A DNA stretch of 64,000 bases from Ensifer adhaerens (GTDB taxonomy: Bacteria > Pseudomonadota > Alphaproteobacteria > Rhizobiales > Rhizobiaceae): assembly GCF_002007205.1 (NCBI RefSeq), contig NZ_LAZS01000009.1, positions 124,001 to 188,000 of the forward strand, written 5' to 3'. The number at the start of each line of letters is the position of its first letter. Positions within the stretch are counted from its first letter, which is position 1. Under the pieces are notes generated by a model. That model did not search any database. It had not been told where the DNA came from and saw nothing but the letters and a program-made list of their open reading frames with translations. Shown one piece after another: positions 56,232-64,000 of the stretch. Position numbers and translations under genes: made by a program.

Positions 56232-56690
56232 TCAGCCGAACAATTGGCCGGTGGGCAGATAGACGTCGAGCAGGTAGGAAAAGACGAACCACCAGAGGGC
56301 CGCCTGTCCGACGCCGCCGATCAGCGCGAGACGCAGCGGCGCGCCGAAGATCCAGCCGACGCTGAAGGTCAGCAGGAAGATCGAGGCGGCGAAGCCGGCC
56401 GGCTCCAGAAGCAGTGCCGATGCGAGAAGCAGGAGCGGTACCGCGACGATCTTCACGAGAAGCTGTCCCGTCGGGAAGGCTTCGGCCGTCCCGGGATTTT
56501 TCAGATAGAAGAGGCACAGCACGGCAAGGATGATGGCGAGCAGCATCGGCACGACGCGTGGGCCAAGCGGATCGGACGCAAAGGCATATTCGATCTGGCT
56601 GCCGCCGATGCCGTAGGCAATCGCCAGTGCGAGCATCAAGAGCCCGCCGATCCTGCCGATGCGGGAGGATGAGGAAGTGGTGTCTGACAT
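56232..56690 (-). CDS. tctB: Tripartite tricarboxylate transporter, small permease TctB
   Basis: 152 residues with four membrane segments (GGLLMLALAIAYGIGG near residue 17; later pairs about 50-140), matching the TctB family. It stabilises or couples TctA to the binding protein. The start MSDTTSSSS has GGGAA upstream and lies 129 bases after the TctC stop, beyond a stable hairpin; the frame extends upstream without a site. TctA starts 24 bases after its stop. Confidence 0.88.
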   Translation of the reverse strand: MSDTTSSSSRIGRIGGLLMLALAIAYGIGGSQIEYAFASDPLGPRVVPMLLAIILAVLCLFYLKNPGTAEAFPTGQLLVKIVAVPLLLLASALLLEPAGFAASIFLLTFSVGWIFGAPLRLALIGGVGQAALWWFVFSYLLDVYLPTGQLFG

Positions 56691-56784
56691 GGTTCGGTTC
56701 CCGATGTTTACGTCAGGGAACGGGTCTTCAATCCGACCGGATGAGACGACCGGCAGGGGGAGCCCGTAAAGTGGTGGCAAACAA

Positions 56785-56811
56785 GCGGAGCGGGAGACTG
56801 TCCCGCTCCGC
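56785..56811 (-). terminator. Hairpin after the tctC gene
   Basis: A perfect 11-base stem (GCGGAGCGGGA with TCCCGCTCCGC) and five-base loop, eight bases after the binding-protein stop, followed by TTGTTTG on the minus strand. Such partial terminators usually keep binding-protein mRNA more abundant than permease mRNA. Confidence 0.65.
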
Positions 56812-56819
56812 CTTCCGGC

Positions 56820-57791
56820 TTACATGCCGGCTTCCTTGGCGATGATCTTGAAGCGCGCCACGTCGGCCTTGACCTGCTGGTCGAAGGCATCGCCCACCTG
56901 GGTATATTCGTAGAGGCCGCGCGCCTCGCGCTCTTTCACGAATTCCGGCGTCGATACGAGCTTGGTGAAGGCATCGGCCCACCATTTGTAGTCGGCGTCG
57001 GAGACCTCCTTGCCGACATAATAGCCGCGCCAGACCGGCCATTCGATGTCGACGCCCTGCTCCTTGGCGGTCGGTACTTCGGCAAGTTCCCCCGGCAGGC
57101 GCGATGGCGCCATGACGGCGAGCACCCGGACCTTGCCGGCCGCATGATGCTTGGACATTTCCGCCGCATCGCCGGCGCCGACCTTGACGTGGCCGCCTTC
57201 GAGCGCTGTCAGCACCGCGCCGCCGCCTTCGAGCGCGACGTAGCGCATCTGCTTCGGCTCCTGTCCTGCCGCCTTTGCCAGGAGCGAGCCCTTCATCCAG
57301 TCCTGCGAGCCGACGGCGCCGCCGCCGGCGACCGAAAAGTCGGTCGGATTTGCCTTGTAGGCGGCGATCAGTTCCTCGAGGGTCTTGTAAGGCGAATCGG
57401 CGGCGACCACGAGCACGCCGTAGTCGGCGCCGAGCGCGCCGAGCCAGCGCACGGCGGTCTCGTCATACAGGCCGAACTTGCCCTGGGCGATGAGAAGCGC
57501 CGAGCCGGATGAGGCAGCGGTGATCAGGTTGCCGTCGGCGCCGCGCTTGCCGATGACATGGTTGTAGGCAACGGCACCGACGCCGCCTTCCATGTAGGTG
57601 ACGGCCATCGGCTTGCCGATGATCTTGGCTTCGAGCAGCGCATTGGCGGCAAGCCGGCAGGTGAGGTCGAAGCCGCCGCCGGGCTTGGCGCCGGCCAGGC
57701 ACTCGGGCTTCGAGGGTTCGGCACCGGCCGGCGATGCAACGGCGGCTAAAAGGCCGGCCGCCAGAAGGGTCTTCACAAAGGTTCGGGTCAT
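56820..57791 (-). CDS. tctC: Tripartite tricarboxylate transporter binding protein TctC
   Basis: 323 residues. A signal peptide (MTRTFVKTLLAAGLLAAVASPAGA, cut near residue 24) is followed by the TctC/BugD-type fold: CLAGAKPGGGFDLTCRL and MEGGVGAVAYNHV are the ligand-cradle motifs. It captures an organic acid in the periplasm. GGAG-rich sequence precedes the start. It is first in the operon and divergent from the two-component genes, which therefore probably control its expression. The ligand (citrate, another tricarboxylate or dicarboxylate) is not determined. Confidence 0.9.
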   Translation of the reverse strand: MTRTFVKTLLAAGLLAAVASPAGAEPSKPECLAGAKPGGGFDLTCRLAANALLEAKIIGKPMAVTYMEGGVGAVAYNHVIGKRGADGNLITAASSGSALLIAQGKFGLYDETAVRWLGALGADYGVLVVAADSPYKTLEELIAAYKANPTDFSVAGGGAVGSQDWMKGSLLAKAAGQEPKQMRYVALEGGGAVLTALEGGHVKVGAGDAAEMSKHHAAGKVRVLAVMAPSRLPGELAEVPTAKEQGVDIEWPVWRGYYVGKEVSDADYKWWADAFTKLVSTPEFVKEREARGLYEYTQVGDAFDQQVKADVARFKIIAKEAGM

Positions 57792-58070
57792 GGTCTCTCT
57801 CCCATCCATGAGTTGTTCTTTCGAAGGCGCTGCCGCGCTTCCGCCCGAGCGTGACATCCAGGATCCTGACGGCATCGAGCAGCATTGACGGACCGCGTGG
57901 GCGGCCGCCTGAAAATGCCTCGGCGATGATTGTCCTCCAGATCCTGGCCGCATCTCCCGTTGTCGCGATCAGGCAACCCTCTTTCCTCCCCGAACCTGTC
58001 ACCACGCTGTCACGAAAGCGGTCATATCCGCCGGGTTGATCGGTGAAATCTTCCGTGTCACTGCTTGCCC
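57792..58070. promoter_or_regulatory. Divergent promoter between tctC and the response regulator
   Basis: 279 bases with no supported gene. It must hold the promoters of the transport operon (minus) and of the sensor operon (plus), and the response-regulator binding sites. No clear direct repeats of OmpR-type spacing were recognised. Confidence 0.45.
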
Positions 58071-58745
58071 ATGCGCATCTTTCTGGTGGAGGACACGAGG
58101 GATGTCGGGGAGGCAATCAGCCGGCGACTGGAAAAGGTCGGGCACACCGTCGATTGGCAGACGGACGGTCAAGCCGCCGCCGACATACTCGAATTTACCG
58201 ATTATGATCTCGTGATCCTCGACGTCATGTTGCCGGGGCTCGACGGGTTCGAGATCCTGCGCCATCTGCGATCCAGGCGAAAGACGACGCCGGTGCTGGT
58301 GCTGACAGCCCGTTCCGAAATCGAGGACCGCGTCGGCGCGCTCGATCTCGGCGCCGACGACTATCTCGTCAAGCCGTTCGATTTCCGCGAACTTGAAGCC
58401 CGCACGCGCGTGCTGCTGCGCCGCCGCCAGGGCGATCCGACCAATCTGATCGAGTGCGGCGATCTGGTGCTCGACCGCAACAGCCGCTCGGTGCGGGTCG
58501 GCAACCGTGAGGTGCAGCTCAAGCGCCGCGAGATCACGCTACTCGAAGTGCTTGCCGCGCGGCCGGGCCGGGTCTTCAGCAAGGACGAACTGCTCGACCG
58601 GCTCTTCGGCTTCGACGAGAACGTCAACTCCAACGCCGTCGAACTCTATGTCGGAAGGTTGCGCAAGAAGATCGAGGGCTCGTCGGTGCGCATCGTCACC
58701 ATCCGCGGCCTCGGCTATCAACTGGTGACCGATGAAGCGGCGTGA
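58071..58745 (+). CDS. tctD: OmpR-family response regulator, TctD type
   Basis: 224 residues. Receiver domain with the acidic pair Glu7-Asp8, phospho-acceptor Asp51 (VILDVMLPG) and the conserved Lys in DDYLVKPF, followed by an OmpR winged helix (NSNAVELYVGRLRKKIEG, RGLGYQL). The ATG was preferred to a TTG two codons earlier. The stop overlaps the kinase gene by 14 bases. TctD controls tricarboxylate transport in Salmonella; the divergent tctCBA operon makes the same role likely. Confidence 0.88.
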   Translation: MRIFLVEDTRDVGEAISRRLEKVGHTVDWQTDGQAAADILEFTDYDLVILDVMLPGLDGFEILRHLRSRRKTTPVLVLTARSEIEDRVGALDLGADDYLVKPFDFRELEARTRVLLRRRQGDPTNLIECGDLVLDRNSRSVRVGNREVQLKRREITLLEVLAARPGRVFSKDELLDRLFGFDENVNSNAVELYVGRLRKKIEGSSVRIVTIRGLGYQLVTDEAA

Positions 58746-60117
58746 GACCTCCCTCTTCTGGCGGCTGGTGCTACGCGTGGCGCTGGTGCTGTGCGGCGGT
58801 GCGGCGCTGCTTTCCGCCGCCGCCTGGTACTACGCCCGCGCCGCCGCCGACGATGCCTACGACCGGCTGCTGCTCGGCGCGGCGATCCAGATCACCGCGA
58901 ACATGACGGTGGACGCGGGCAATCTGGGCGTGACGCTGCCGTCGTCGGCCTTCGAGCTGCTTGGCCTGGCCGAGCGCGACCGTATTTTCTATCGCGTGGT
59001 CGGCCCTGATGGTCGAACCCTGACCGGCTACGACGATCTCGACACCGGCGTCGACGTCACCGCGGCGCGGACCGGGCCGGTGTTCCTGACGACGGAATAC
59101 CGCAACGTTCCGGTCCGCGTGGCCGTGGTCTCGCGGGCGCTATCGGATCCGTCCTTTTCCGGCTGGGCCTATGTGGTCATGGCGCAGACGACCGAAGCGC
59201 GGCGCGCGCTTGCCGGCGAACTGACGAGCCGCGCCATGATCCTTGTCGGCATCATGAGCCTGCTTGCGCTTGCCGGTACCGTGCTTGCCATCCGCTATTC
59301 GCTGCTGCCCGTCGATGCGCTCGCCGCGGCGCTGCGCGCCCGCGATCCTCAGGACCTGACCCCGGTCGATGCCGACATGCCAAGGGAGCTCAAACCCTTC
59401 GTCGGGTCGATCAATCACTTCATGGGCCGCCTCGACGAGCGCGTCACCTTGCTTCAGCGTTTCATCGCCGATGCGGCGCATCAGATACGCACACCGCTGA
59501 CGGCCCTTTCGGCGCAGGTCGACATGCTCGAAGACGACGACCTCGACGTCAACCGCAAGCGGCATCTCGGGCGCGTGCGGGACCGCGTCAGCCAGCTGGC
59601 GCGTCTCACCAACCAGTTGCTCAGCCATGCCATGGTCATCCACCGGTCCGATTCCGTGCGCTTCAAGCCCGTCGACCTTGGCGATATCGCCCGGAAGGCT
59701 TTCCGCTCGACGGTGCCGATTACAGTCGACCCGGACGTCGTCGTTTCCTTCGAGGACAGTGCCGAGCCGGTCTTCGTGCGCGGCGATGCGGTGAGCCTGC
59801 GTGAGGCGATAGCCAATATCATCGACAACGCGCTGCAGCATGGTGTCGAGCAACGGCTGGCCGTGCGCGTGAGGCGCGAGGATGACCGGGCCCTGGTGGA
59901 GGTCGCCGACGACGGTCCCGGCATTCCGCCGGACGAATGGTCCGCCGTCACGGCGCGGTTCGTCAGTACCAAGACGGGGGAGGGAAGCATGGGGCTTGGT
60001 TTTGCAATCGCTGCGGAGGTGGCGGTGGCGCATCGCGGCACGGTCCGGTTTCTGGAAAAAGGCGAGGGCGACTTCACCGTTGTTCTCGATATTCCCCTTT
60101 ATCAGGAGGGAACATGA
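58732..60117 (+). CDS. tctE: Sensor histidine kinase, TctE type
   Basis: 461 residues. Two membrane segments (about 10-33 and 167-188) flank a periplasmic 2CSK-type sensor of about 130 residues; a HAMP-like linker leads to the HisKA H-box FIADAAHQIRTPLTA (His250) and a HATPase with N-box NIIDNALQHG, G1 DDGPGIPP and G2 GSMGLGFAIA. It phosphorylates the response regulator encoded just upstream. Its stop overlaps the start of a periplasmic binding-protein gene (ATGA), suggesting that a soluble sensor works with it. Confidence 0.9.
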   Translation: MKRRETSLFWRLVLRVALVLCGGAALLSAAAWYYARAAADDAYDRLLLGAAIQITANMTVDAGNLGVTLPSSAFELLGLAERDRIFYRVVGPDGRTLTGYDDLDTGVDVTAARTGPVFLTTEYRNVPVRVAVVSRALSDPSFSGWAYVVMAQTTEARRALAGELTSRAMILVGIMSLLALAGTVLAIRYSLLPVDALAAALRARDPQDLTPVDADMPRELKPFVGSINHFMGRLDERVTLLQRFIADAAHQIRTPLTALSAQVDMLEDDDLDVNRKRHLGRVRDRVSQLARLTNQLLSHAMVIHRSDSVRFKPVDLGDIARKAFRSTVPITVDPDVVVSFEDSAEPVFVRGDAVSLREAIANIIDNALQHGVEQRLAVRVRREDDRALVEVADDGPGIPPDEWSAVTARFVSTKTGEGSMGLGFAIAAEVAVAHRGTVRFLEKGEGDFTVVLDIPLYQEGT

Positions 60118-61220
60118 GCATGTGGCGGCAGTTCGGGCCACTGGCGCTCGGCGCGATCCTGGGCCTTGCCAGCCCGGCCGGTGCGGTCGAGGGAACGCGG
60201 GCCTTCTTTCCGGCGCTCGAGGCCGAGCGCGGCCGGCTCGTCATCAACGGCGCGACCGACATCGAGGCGATGGAGCCGCTGATCCGCGATTTTCAGGAGA
60301 CGGCGCGGGATGTCGCCATCGACTATACGGACTACGTGACCAACGATCTCTATCGGGACGCCGACATCGCCTGCCGATTGCAGCAGCTCTTCGGCGATCT
60401 GCTGCTGTCGTCCTCCGTCGACCAGTTGGTGAAGCTTGCAAACGACGGTTGTGCCTTGGCGCATGTCTCGCCGGCAACCCGCGGCGTGCCGGCCTGGGCG
60501 AACTGGCGCGACGAGGTCTTCGGCTTTACCTTCGAACCCTCGGTCATGGTCTATCACAAGGATTTCGTGCCGCCCGAGGACGTGCCGCATACCCATGGCG
60601 AATTGACGGATCTGCTGCGCTTCAAGCCGGACTATTATCGCGGCCGCATCGGCACCTACGACCTGCGCCAGTCCGGCATCGGCTACCTGCTCGCCTTTCT
60701 CGACGCGCAGCAGGCCTCGACCACCTACGGCCGGCTGCTCGAAAGTCTCAGCCGCGCGCAGGCGGTGCTGCGCTGCTGCAACAATGCGGTGTTGTCTGAA
60801 CTCGACAGCGGCAATGTCTATATCGGCTACAACATCCTCGGCTCCTACGCCTATGCCGCGGCGCGACGCAATGACAAGCTCAGGATCGTGCTGCCGCGCG
60901 ACTACACGCTGATCCTCAGCCGCGGCGCGCTGATTCCGGTCGGTGCCAAGCGCCGGGATCTCGCCGGTCGTTTTCTCGATTATCTGCTGTCCGAACGAGG
61001 ACAGGACATGGCACGGCGGGAGGCGTTTTTCTTTTCGCGAGGCGGCGCCTTGCCCGCCGAGGTCGACGGGCCGGCGAAGCTGGTGGAGTCGGGCATCGGC
61101 CGGCCGATCCGGATCGGCCCGGCATTGCTTGCTGCGCAGGACCGGCTGCAACGCTCGCGCTTTATCGAAGACTGGACCAAGCTGATCGTCGATACGCCGG
61201 TTCGGCTGCGCCCGAATTGA
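60114..61220 (+). CDS. Periplasmic binding protein co-encoded with the TctDE-like system (PgtC-like)
   Basis: 368 residues. A signal peptide (MSMWRQFGPLALGAILGLASPAGA) is followed by an ABC-type (SBP_bac family) binding fold with GATDIEAMEPLIRDF and the late YTLILSRGALIPVGAKR segment. No permease or ATPase gene accompanies it. It has CAGGAGG before the start and overlaps the kinase stop. In the pgtABC system of Salmonella the third protein, PgtC, is a binding-protein-like periplasmic regulator of the kinase; this gene has that position. A sensory rather than transport role is inferred. Confidence 0.75.
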   Translation: MSMWRQFGPLALGAILGLASPAGAVEGTRAFFPALEAERGRLVINGATDIEAMEPLIRDFQETARDVAIDYTDYVTNDLYRDADIACRLQQLFGDLLLSSSVDQLVKLANDGCALAHVSPATRGVPAWANWRDEVFGFTFEPSVMVYHKDFVPPEDVPHTHGELTDLLRFKPDYYRGRIGTYDLRQSGIGYLLAFLDAQQASTTYGRLLESLSRAQAVLRCCNNAVLSELDSGNVYIGYNILGSYAYAAARRNDKLRIVLPRDYTLILSRGALIPVGAKRRDLAGRFLDYLLSERGQDMARREAFFFSRGGALPAEVDGPAKLVESGIGRPIRIGPALLAAQDRLQRSRFIEDWTKLIVDTPVRLRPN

Positions 61221-61264
61221 AGGGCGCCGCCTGCGGTGAACGTTGGCATTGCAATCGTGCGGGC

Positions 61265-61774
61265 CTATCGCCTGCCGCTGCGCCAGGCGCACAGCATGTG
61301 GTCGAGCGACAGCCTGCCGGGACCGGAGGCCATCAGAGCGAGTGCCATGGCGGCCCAGGTGATGTGGATCGGCCAGCCGTCCGGCACGGTCAGTTGCACG
61401 ACGATCGTCATGACCAGCAGGCCGAGGGCCGCAAAGCGCGTCCCCAGACCGAAGACAAGCAAAATGGGGAGAACGATTTCCGCCGAGCCGGCGGCGAAGG
61501 CCATGACGGCCGGAGCCGGATAGGGATAGGGACCGCCCGGCAGATGCAGCCGGAATTCCGAGTTGAAAAGCAGGAGCGCCACGTCGTTCAATTGCAGGAA
61601 CCCGTCCCACTTGCTCATGCCGGATCGGAAGAACGGAACGGCGAGGCCGAAGCGCAGGACAAGCTGCGCGAGCCAGAGCGGCGCGAGCGCGCCGACGACG
61701 CGGTTCGCCCGACGGGTCCATTGCGACAGGTCGGCGGAATTGCCGTTCTGCGAAAGTCTGGATGCGGACATCAT
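61265..61774 (-). CDS. DoxX-family membrane protein of the bufferin operon (BufD-like)
   Basis: 169 residues, four to five membrane segments; the first carries LRFGLAVPFFRSGMSKWDGF, the DoxX signature region. GGAGG lies seven bases before the ATG. It starts three bases after the stop of the DUF2063 gene and ends the operon. DoxX-type proteins are regular fourth members of DUF2282-DUF692-DUF2063 clusters, where their function (quinone-linked redox or membrane delivery) is unknown. Confidence 0.8.
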   Translation of the reverse strand: MMSASRLSQNGNSADLSQWTRRANRVVGALAPLWLAQLVLRFGLAVPFFRSGMSKWDGFLQLNDVALLLFNSEFRLHLPGGPYPYPAPAVMAFAAGSAEIVLPILLVFGLGTRFAALGLLVMTIVVQLTVPDGWPIHITWAAMALALMASGPGRLSLDHMLCAWRSGRR

Positions 61775-61777
61775 GGT

Positions 61778-62581
61778 TCATCCTCCGTGATGAATGGCCG
61801 TGAAGGCACCGGCGTCGAGCGCCGTGGCGATGGCTGCGCTAAGGTCGAGTGTTGGGCAAAGCCGCCCCGCCTCCGTTGCCGCCACGGCGAGGGGAACGCC
61901 TGTCAGCAGCCGTGAAAGCAGGAGATCCGCTCCTGGTGCGAGGTGGCGAACGACGACCTCCAGGTCGGGCCGGGTGATCAGTGCGCTCTCCGGCGCGGAC
62001 GTTTCGATGCGCCCCACCGGCCCGCTCCTGCGGTTGGCGGCGAAGATCGTAACGGCCGGATAATCGGAACGGACAAGCCTGGTTGCCGGATGCGCTTCGA
62101 ACAGGACGTCGCCGAGCCGCTCGGGCGCAATCAGCGAAAGTGCCGCAGGCGGAAGCCCCGCGGCATCTCCGGCGTGATAGGCGTCGAGCCAGGCGCGTTC
62201 GATCCGCGCCACGTCGGGGAGCCAAGGCATCGATTGCGCGTGTTCGTAGCGGGCAATGAAATCGGGAAAGTCGCGGCCATATTCGAAAAGCAGCGGCGAG
62301 GTCGGCGGCGTTTCGCGCACATGAAAGCGCGCCATGGCGCGAAAGAAGGCCTCGCCGGTAATACGCGCAGTCGCCGTGAAGGTCGCCGCCAACGCCTCGA
62401 TCAGGCTAACGGTGACGTTGTTGCGGTAGACGTTGAAGCGCTTCACTGCCGCCTTGCCGTTCGGGCCGGCGACCAGCGCCGGCGTCGGCCGGTCAGGTGC
62501 CAAGAGCGGCGGCACGAAGCCGGCGGCATAACTGCCGACGCAGCCGGCGGGCATGGGGTGCGTTCCGTCAGGCGACGGCAT
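61778..62581 (-). CDS. bufC: DUF2063 protein, MNIO partner (BufC-like)
   Basis: 267 residues. The N-terminal DUF2063 domain (about 15-125) has FNVYRNNVTVSLIEALAATF and FFRAMARFHV, both family hallmarks; the rest is a smaller alpha/beta domain. In bufferin and related systems this protein binds the precursor and the DUF692 enzyme so that the core cysteines can be modified. The start overlaps the end of the DUF692 gene by 14 bases; an internal ATG nine codons later is possible. The products are cytoplasmic. Confidence 0.85.
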   Translation of the reverse strand: MPSPDGTHPMPAGCVGSYAAGFVPPLLAPDRPTPALVAGPNGKAAVKRFNVYRNNVTVSLIEALAATFTATARITGEAFFRAMARFHVRETPPTSPLLFEYGRDFPDFIARYEHAQSMPWLPDVARIERAWLDAYHAGDAAGLPPAALSLIAPERLGDVLFEAHPATRLVRSDYPAVTIFAANRRSGPVGRIETSAPESALITRPDLEVVVRHLAPGADLLLSRLLTGVPLAVAATEAGRLCPTLDLSAAIATALDAGAFTAIHHGG

Positions 62582-63509
62582 GGATCTTCTCCCGCAGCGT
62601 CCGCTGCCCGTGGGCGTCGAGGATCACCTGCGCGGCCATGGCCTCGCGTTTCAAGACCGGCCAATCCGGAATGGCGCTGTCCCACTCGATCAGCGTCGGG
62701 ATGGCGCCGATCCTGCCGATGACGATATCGTAGAGTTTCCAGACGGCGTCGGCAACCGGCCCGTCATGGCTGTCGATCAGGAGCAGGTCGCCCTCGTCGT
62801 CTTGCTGCTCGGCGTGCCCGGCAAGGTGGATTTCTCCGACATGTTCCAGTGGGAAGTCATCGAGATAGGCAAGCGCCGAATAGCCCTGGTTGGTGGCGGA
62901 AACGAAGACGTTGTTGATGTCGAGCAGCAGCCCGCAGCCGGTGCGCTTCACCAGTTCTCGGATGAATGCCGTCTCGCTCATCGTCGAATCCTGGAAGGTG
63001 ACGTAGGTTGACGGGTTTTCGAGCAGCAGCCGGCGGCCGATCGCTTCCTGGACCTCGTCGATGTGCTCGGCAACGCGGGCAAGAGTTGCCTCGGTATAGG
63101 GCAACGGCAAAAGGTCGTTGTAAAAGGTGGTCTCGTGCGTCGACCAGGCGAGGTGCTCGGAAACGAGCGCCGGTTCGTAGCGGTCGACCAGCGCCTTGAA
63201 GCGGGAGAGGTGCGCCTTGTCGAGCGGCTGCGGACCGCCGATTGACATGCAGACACCATGCAGAGACACCGGAAAATCCTGGCGAATGCGGGCGAGCGCC
63301 GCATGCGGCGGTCCGCCGGCACCCATGTAGTTCTCCGCATGAATTTCGAAGAAGCCGCCGCAGGCATCATCGGCAAGGATCGCCTGGAGGTGCTGGTGCT
63401 TGAAGCTCGTTCCGGCGAGCCCGGCGATTTCGTGTTTCGGCAGGCGAGGGCCTACCGGGGCAAGTCTGCTGCCGTCGTCCGTTGATGTGCGCATTGCCAA
63501 TCCCGTCAT
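62568..63509 (-). CDS. bufB: DUF692 multinuclear non-haem iron oxygenase (BufB-like MNIO)
   Basis: 313 residues of TIM-barrel type. DUF692 landmarks with iron-ligand candidates: FFEIHAENYMG, VSEHLAWST, LLLENPSTYV, LLDINNVFVSATN, EIHLAGH, IDSHDGPV and IEWDSAIP. MNIO enzymes bind two or three irons and convert Cys residues of a precursor peptide into heterocycles; for bufferins these are thiooxazole-type groups that bind copper. The start may be this ATG or one five codons later. It follows the precursor gene by 111 bases containing a hairpin. Confidence 0.9.
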   Translation of the reverse strand: MTGLAMRTSTDDGSRLAPVGPRLPKHEIAGLAGTSFKHQHLQAILADDACGGFFEIHAENYMGAGGPPHAALARIRQDFPVSLHGVCMSIGGPQPLDKAHLSRFKALVDRYEPALVSEHLAWSTHETTFYNDLLPLPYTEATLARVAEHIDEVQEAIGRRLLLENPSTYVTFQDSTMSETAFIRELVKRTGCGLLLDINNVFVSATNQGYSALAYLDDFPLEHVGEIHLAGHAEQQDDEGDLLLIDSHDGPVADAVWKLYDIVIGRIGAIPTLIEWDSAIPDWPVLKREAMAAQVILDAHGQRTLREKIHAVA

Positions 63510-63571
63510 AATCCTGAGACCCTGGATGGCGGGCGGGAACGTCCCCGGACCGCTACCCCTTGAAAACCGAG

Positions 63572-63608
63572 GCGGAACGGGACGCGATCGCCCCGCGCCC
63601 CGTTCCGC
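63572..63608 (-). terminator. Attenuator-like hairpin between bufA and bufB
   Basis: A perfect ten-base stem (GCGGAACGGG at 63572-63581, CCCGTTCCGC at 63599-63608) with a 17-base loop, followed on the minus strand by CTCGGTTTTC. It lies 12 bases after the precursor stop and probably lets through only part of the transcripts, so that precursor exceeds enzyme. Confidence 0.65.
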
Positions 63609-63620
63609 AACTGTGATCGA

Positions 63621-63947
63621 TCAGGAAGGTATGTCGCGGGAAAGCGCCTCGGGCGAACCCATGCGGCCGTCGGGCAGCTTCATCGTCGTGCAGGTACCGC
63701 CGTCGACGAATTTCCAGGCATTGCCCTGATAGTCGACGGTGGACGTTGCCTGGCACGTCGTGCCCGGGCCGGCGGCGCAATCGTTCTGGCCCTTGAGCGC
63801 GACGCCGAAGCATTTCTCCTTGCCCGCATCCATGGCGGACTTGACCTGCGCTTCAGTCAGTGGGCTCGCAACCGCGAGCGACGACAGGGCGGCGGCCACT
63901 GCGCTTGCCAGCATTGCGCTGCTGATCGTGGACTTCATGGACATCAT
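63621..63947 (-). CDS. bufA: Bufferin precursor, DUF2282 exported peptide (BufA-like)
   Basis: 108 residues. A long signal peptide (about 1-28, ending LAVAS) is followed by the DUF2282 core with four cysteines at 46, 57, 65 and 86 ([33 protein letters not shown]). This is the pattern of bufferin-1 precursors: the central cysteines are modified in the cytoplasm by the MNIO enzyme and the product is exported to the periplasm to sequester copper. GGAG lies five bases before the ATG; ATGs one and three codons later are possible. It is the first gene of the operon. Confidence 0.87.
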   Translation of the reverse strand: MMSMKSTISSAMLASAVAAALSSLAVASPLTEAQVKSAMDAGKEKCFGVALKGQNDCAAGPGTTCQATSTVDYQGNAWKFVDGGTCTTMKLPDGRMGSPEALSRDIPS

Positions 63948-64000
63948 ATTGTCTCCGTGTTGAACTGTTCCCGTGCGTCCTGTCTGAGGCGCACATCGGG

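Overview
The window is high-GC DNA with tightly packed, often ATGA-overlapped operons dominated by solute transporters and their local regulators. This is typical of a soil alphaproteobacterium of the Rhizobiales. The Ensifer/Sinorhizobium-Rhizobium-Agrobacterium group is the best guess, from a lacEFGZK-type operon order and a rhizobial-looking intergenic palindromic repeat near 32.6 kb. No rRNA, tRNA, CRISPR array, insertion sequence, phage gene or origin was seen. The species and replicon cannot be fixed from the sequence.

Layout. 1-6.6 kb (minus): a beta-galactoside-type uptake and hydrolysis operon (binding protein, two permeases, GH2 hydrolase, ATPase cut by the left edge) behind a LacI-family repressor, with matching operator-like palindromes upstream of both units. 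6.8-8.6 kb: a divergent LysR regulator and EamA exporter. 8.8-15.8 kb (plus): a ytfQRT-yjfF-type sugar ABC transporter, a FadR-type regulator and an FAD aromatic hydroxylase. 15.9-22.9 kb (minus): an RND efflux pair and katG. 23.3-25.5 kb: a large membrane-anchored protein of unknown function with an acidic repeat. 25.8-32.5 kb (plus): three tandem AraC paralogues, then XapX, DoxX, an MFS-monooxygenase-like fusion and an alpha/beta hydrolase. 32.7-38.2 kb: a TPR/HTH regulator with a beta-propeller protein, and two MFS transporters, one behind its GntR regulator.

38.4-45.2 kb (minus) is the most unusual part. Five tightly linked genes encode a degenerate HATPase, a STAS-like/methyltransferase fusion, a membrane sensor PP2C phosphatase, an intact HATPase and a STAS protein, preceded by a GGDEF-EAL gene. 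It reads as a partner-switching signalling operon related in logic to SiaABCD of Pseudomonas, but with two kinase-like proteins and a methyltransferase as likely output.

45.8-52.0 kb: a purine salvage operon (adenine deaminase, NCS2 permease, a divergent second deaminase) with a divergent LysR gene. 52.0-61.2 kb: a PLP dehydratase plus ornithine-cyclodeaminase-family reductase under a PAS-HTH regulator, next to a tripartite tricarboxylate transporter (TctCBA), and divergently a TctDE-like two-component system co-transcribed with a periplasmic binding protein that is probably an accessory sensor. 61.3-63.9 kb (minus): a bufferin-type copper RiPP operon (DUF2282 precursor, DUF692 MNIO enzyme, DUF2063 partner, DoxX protein).
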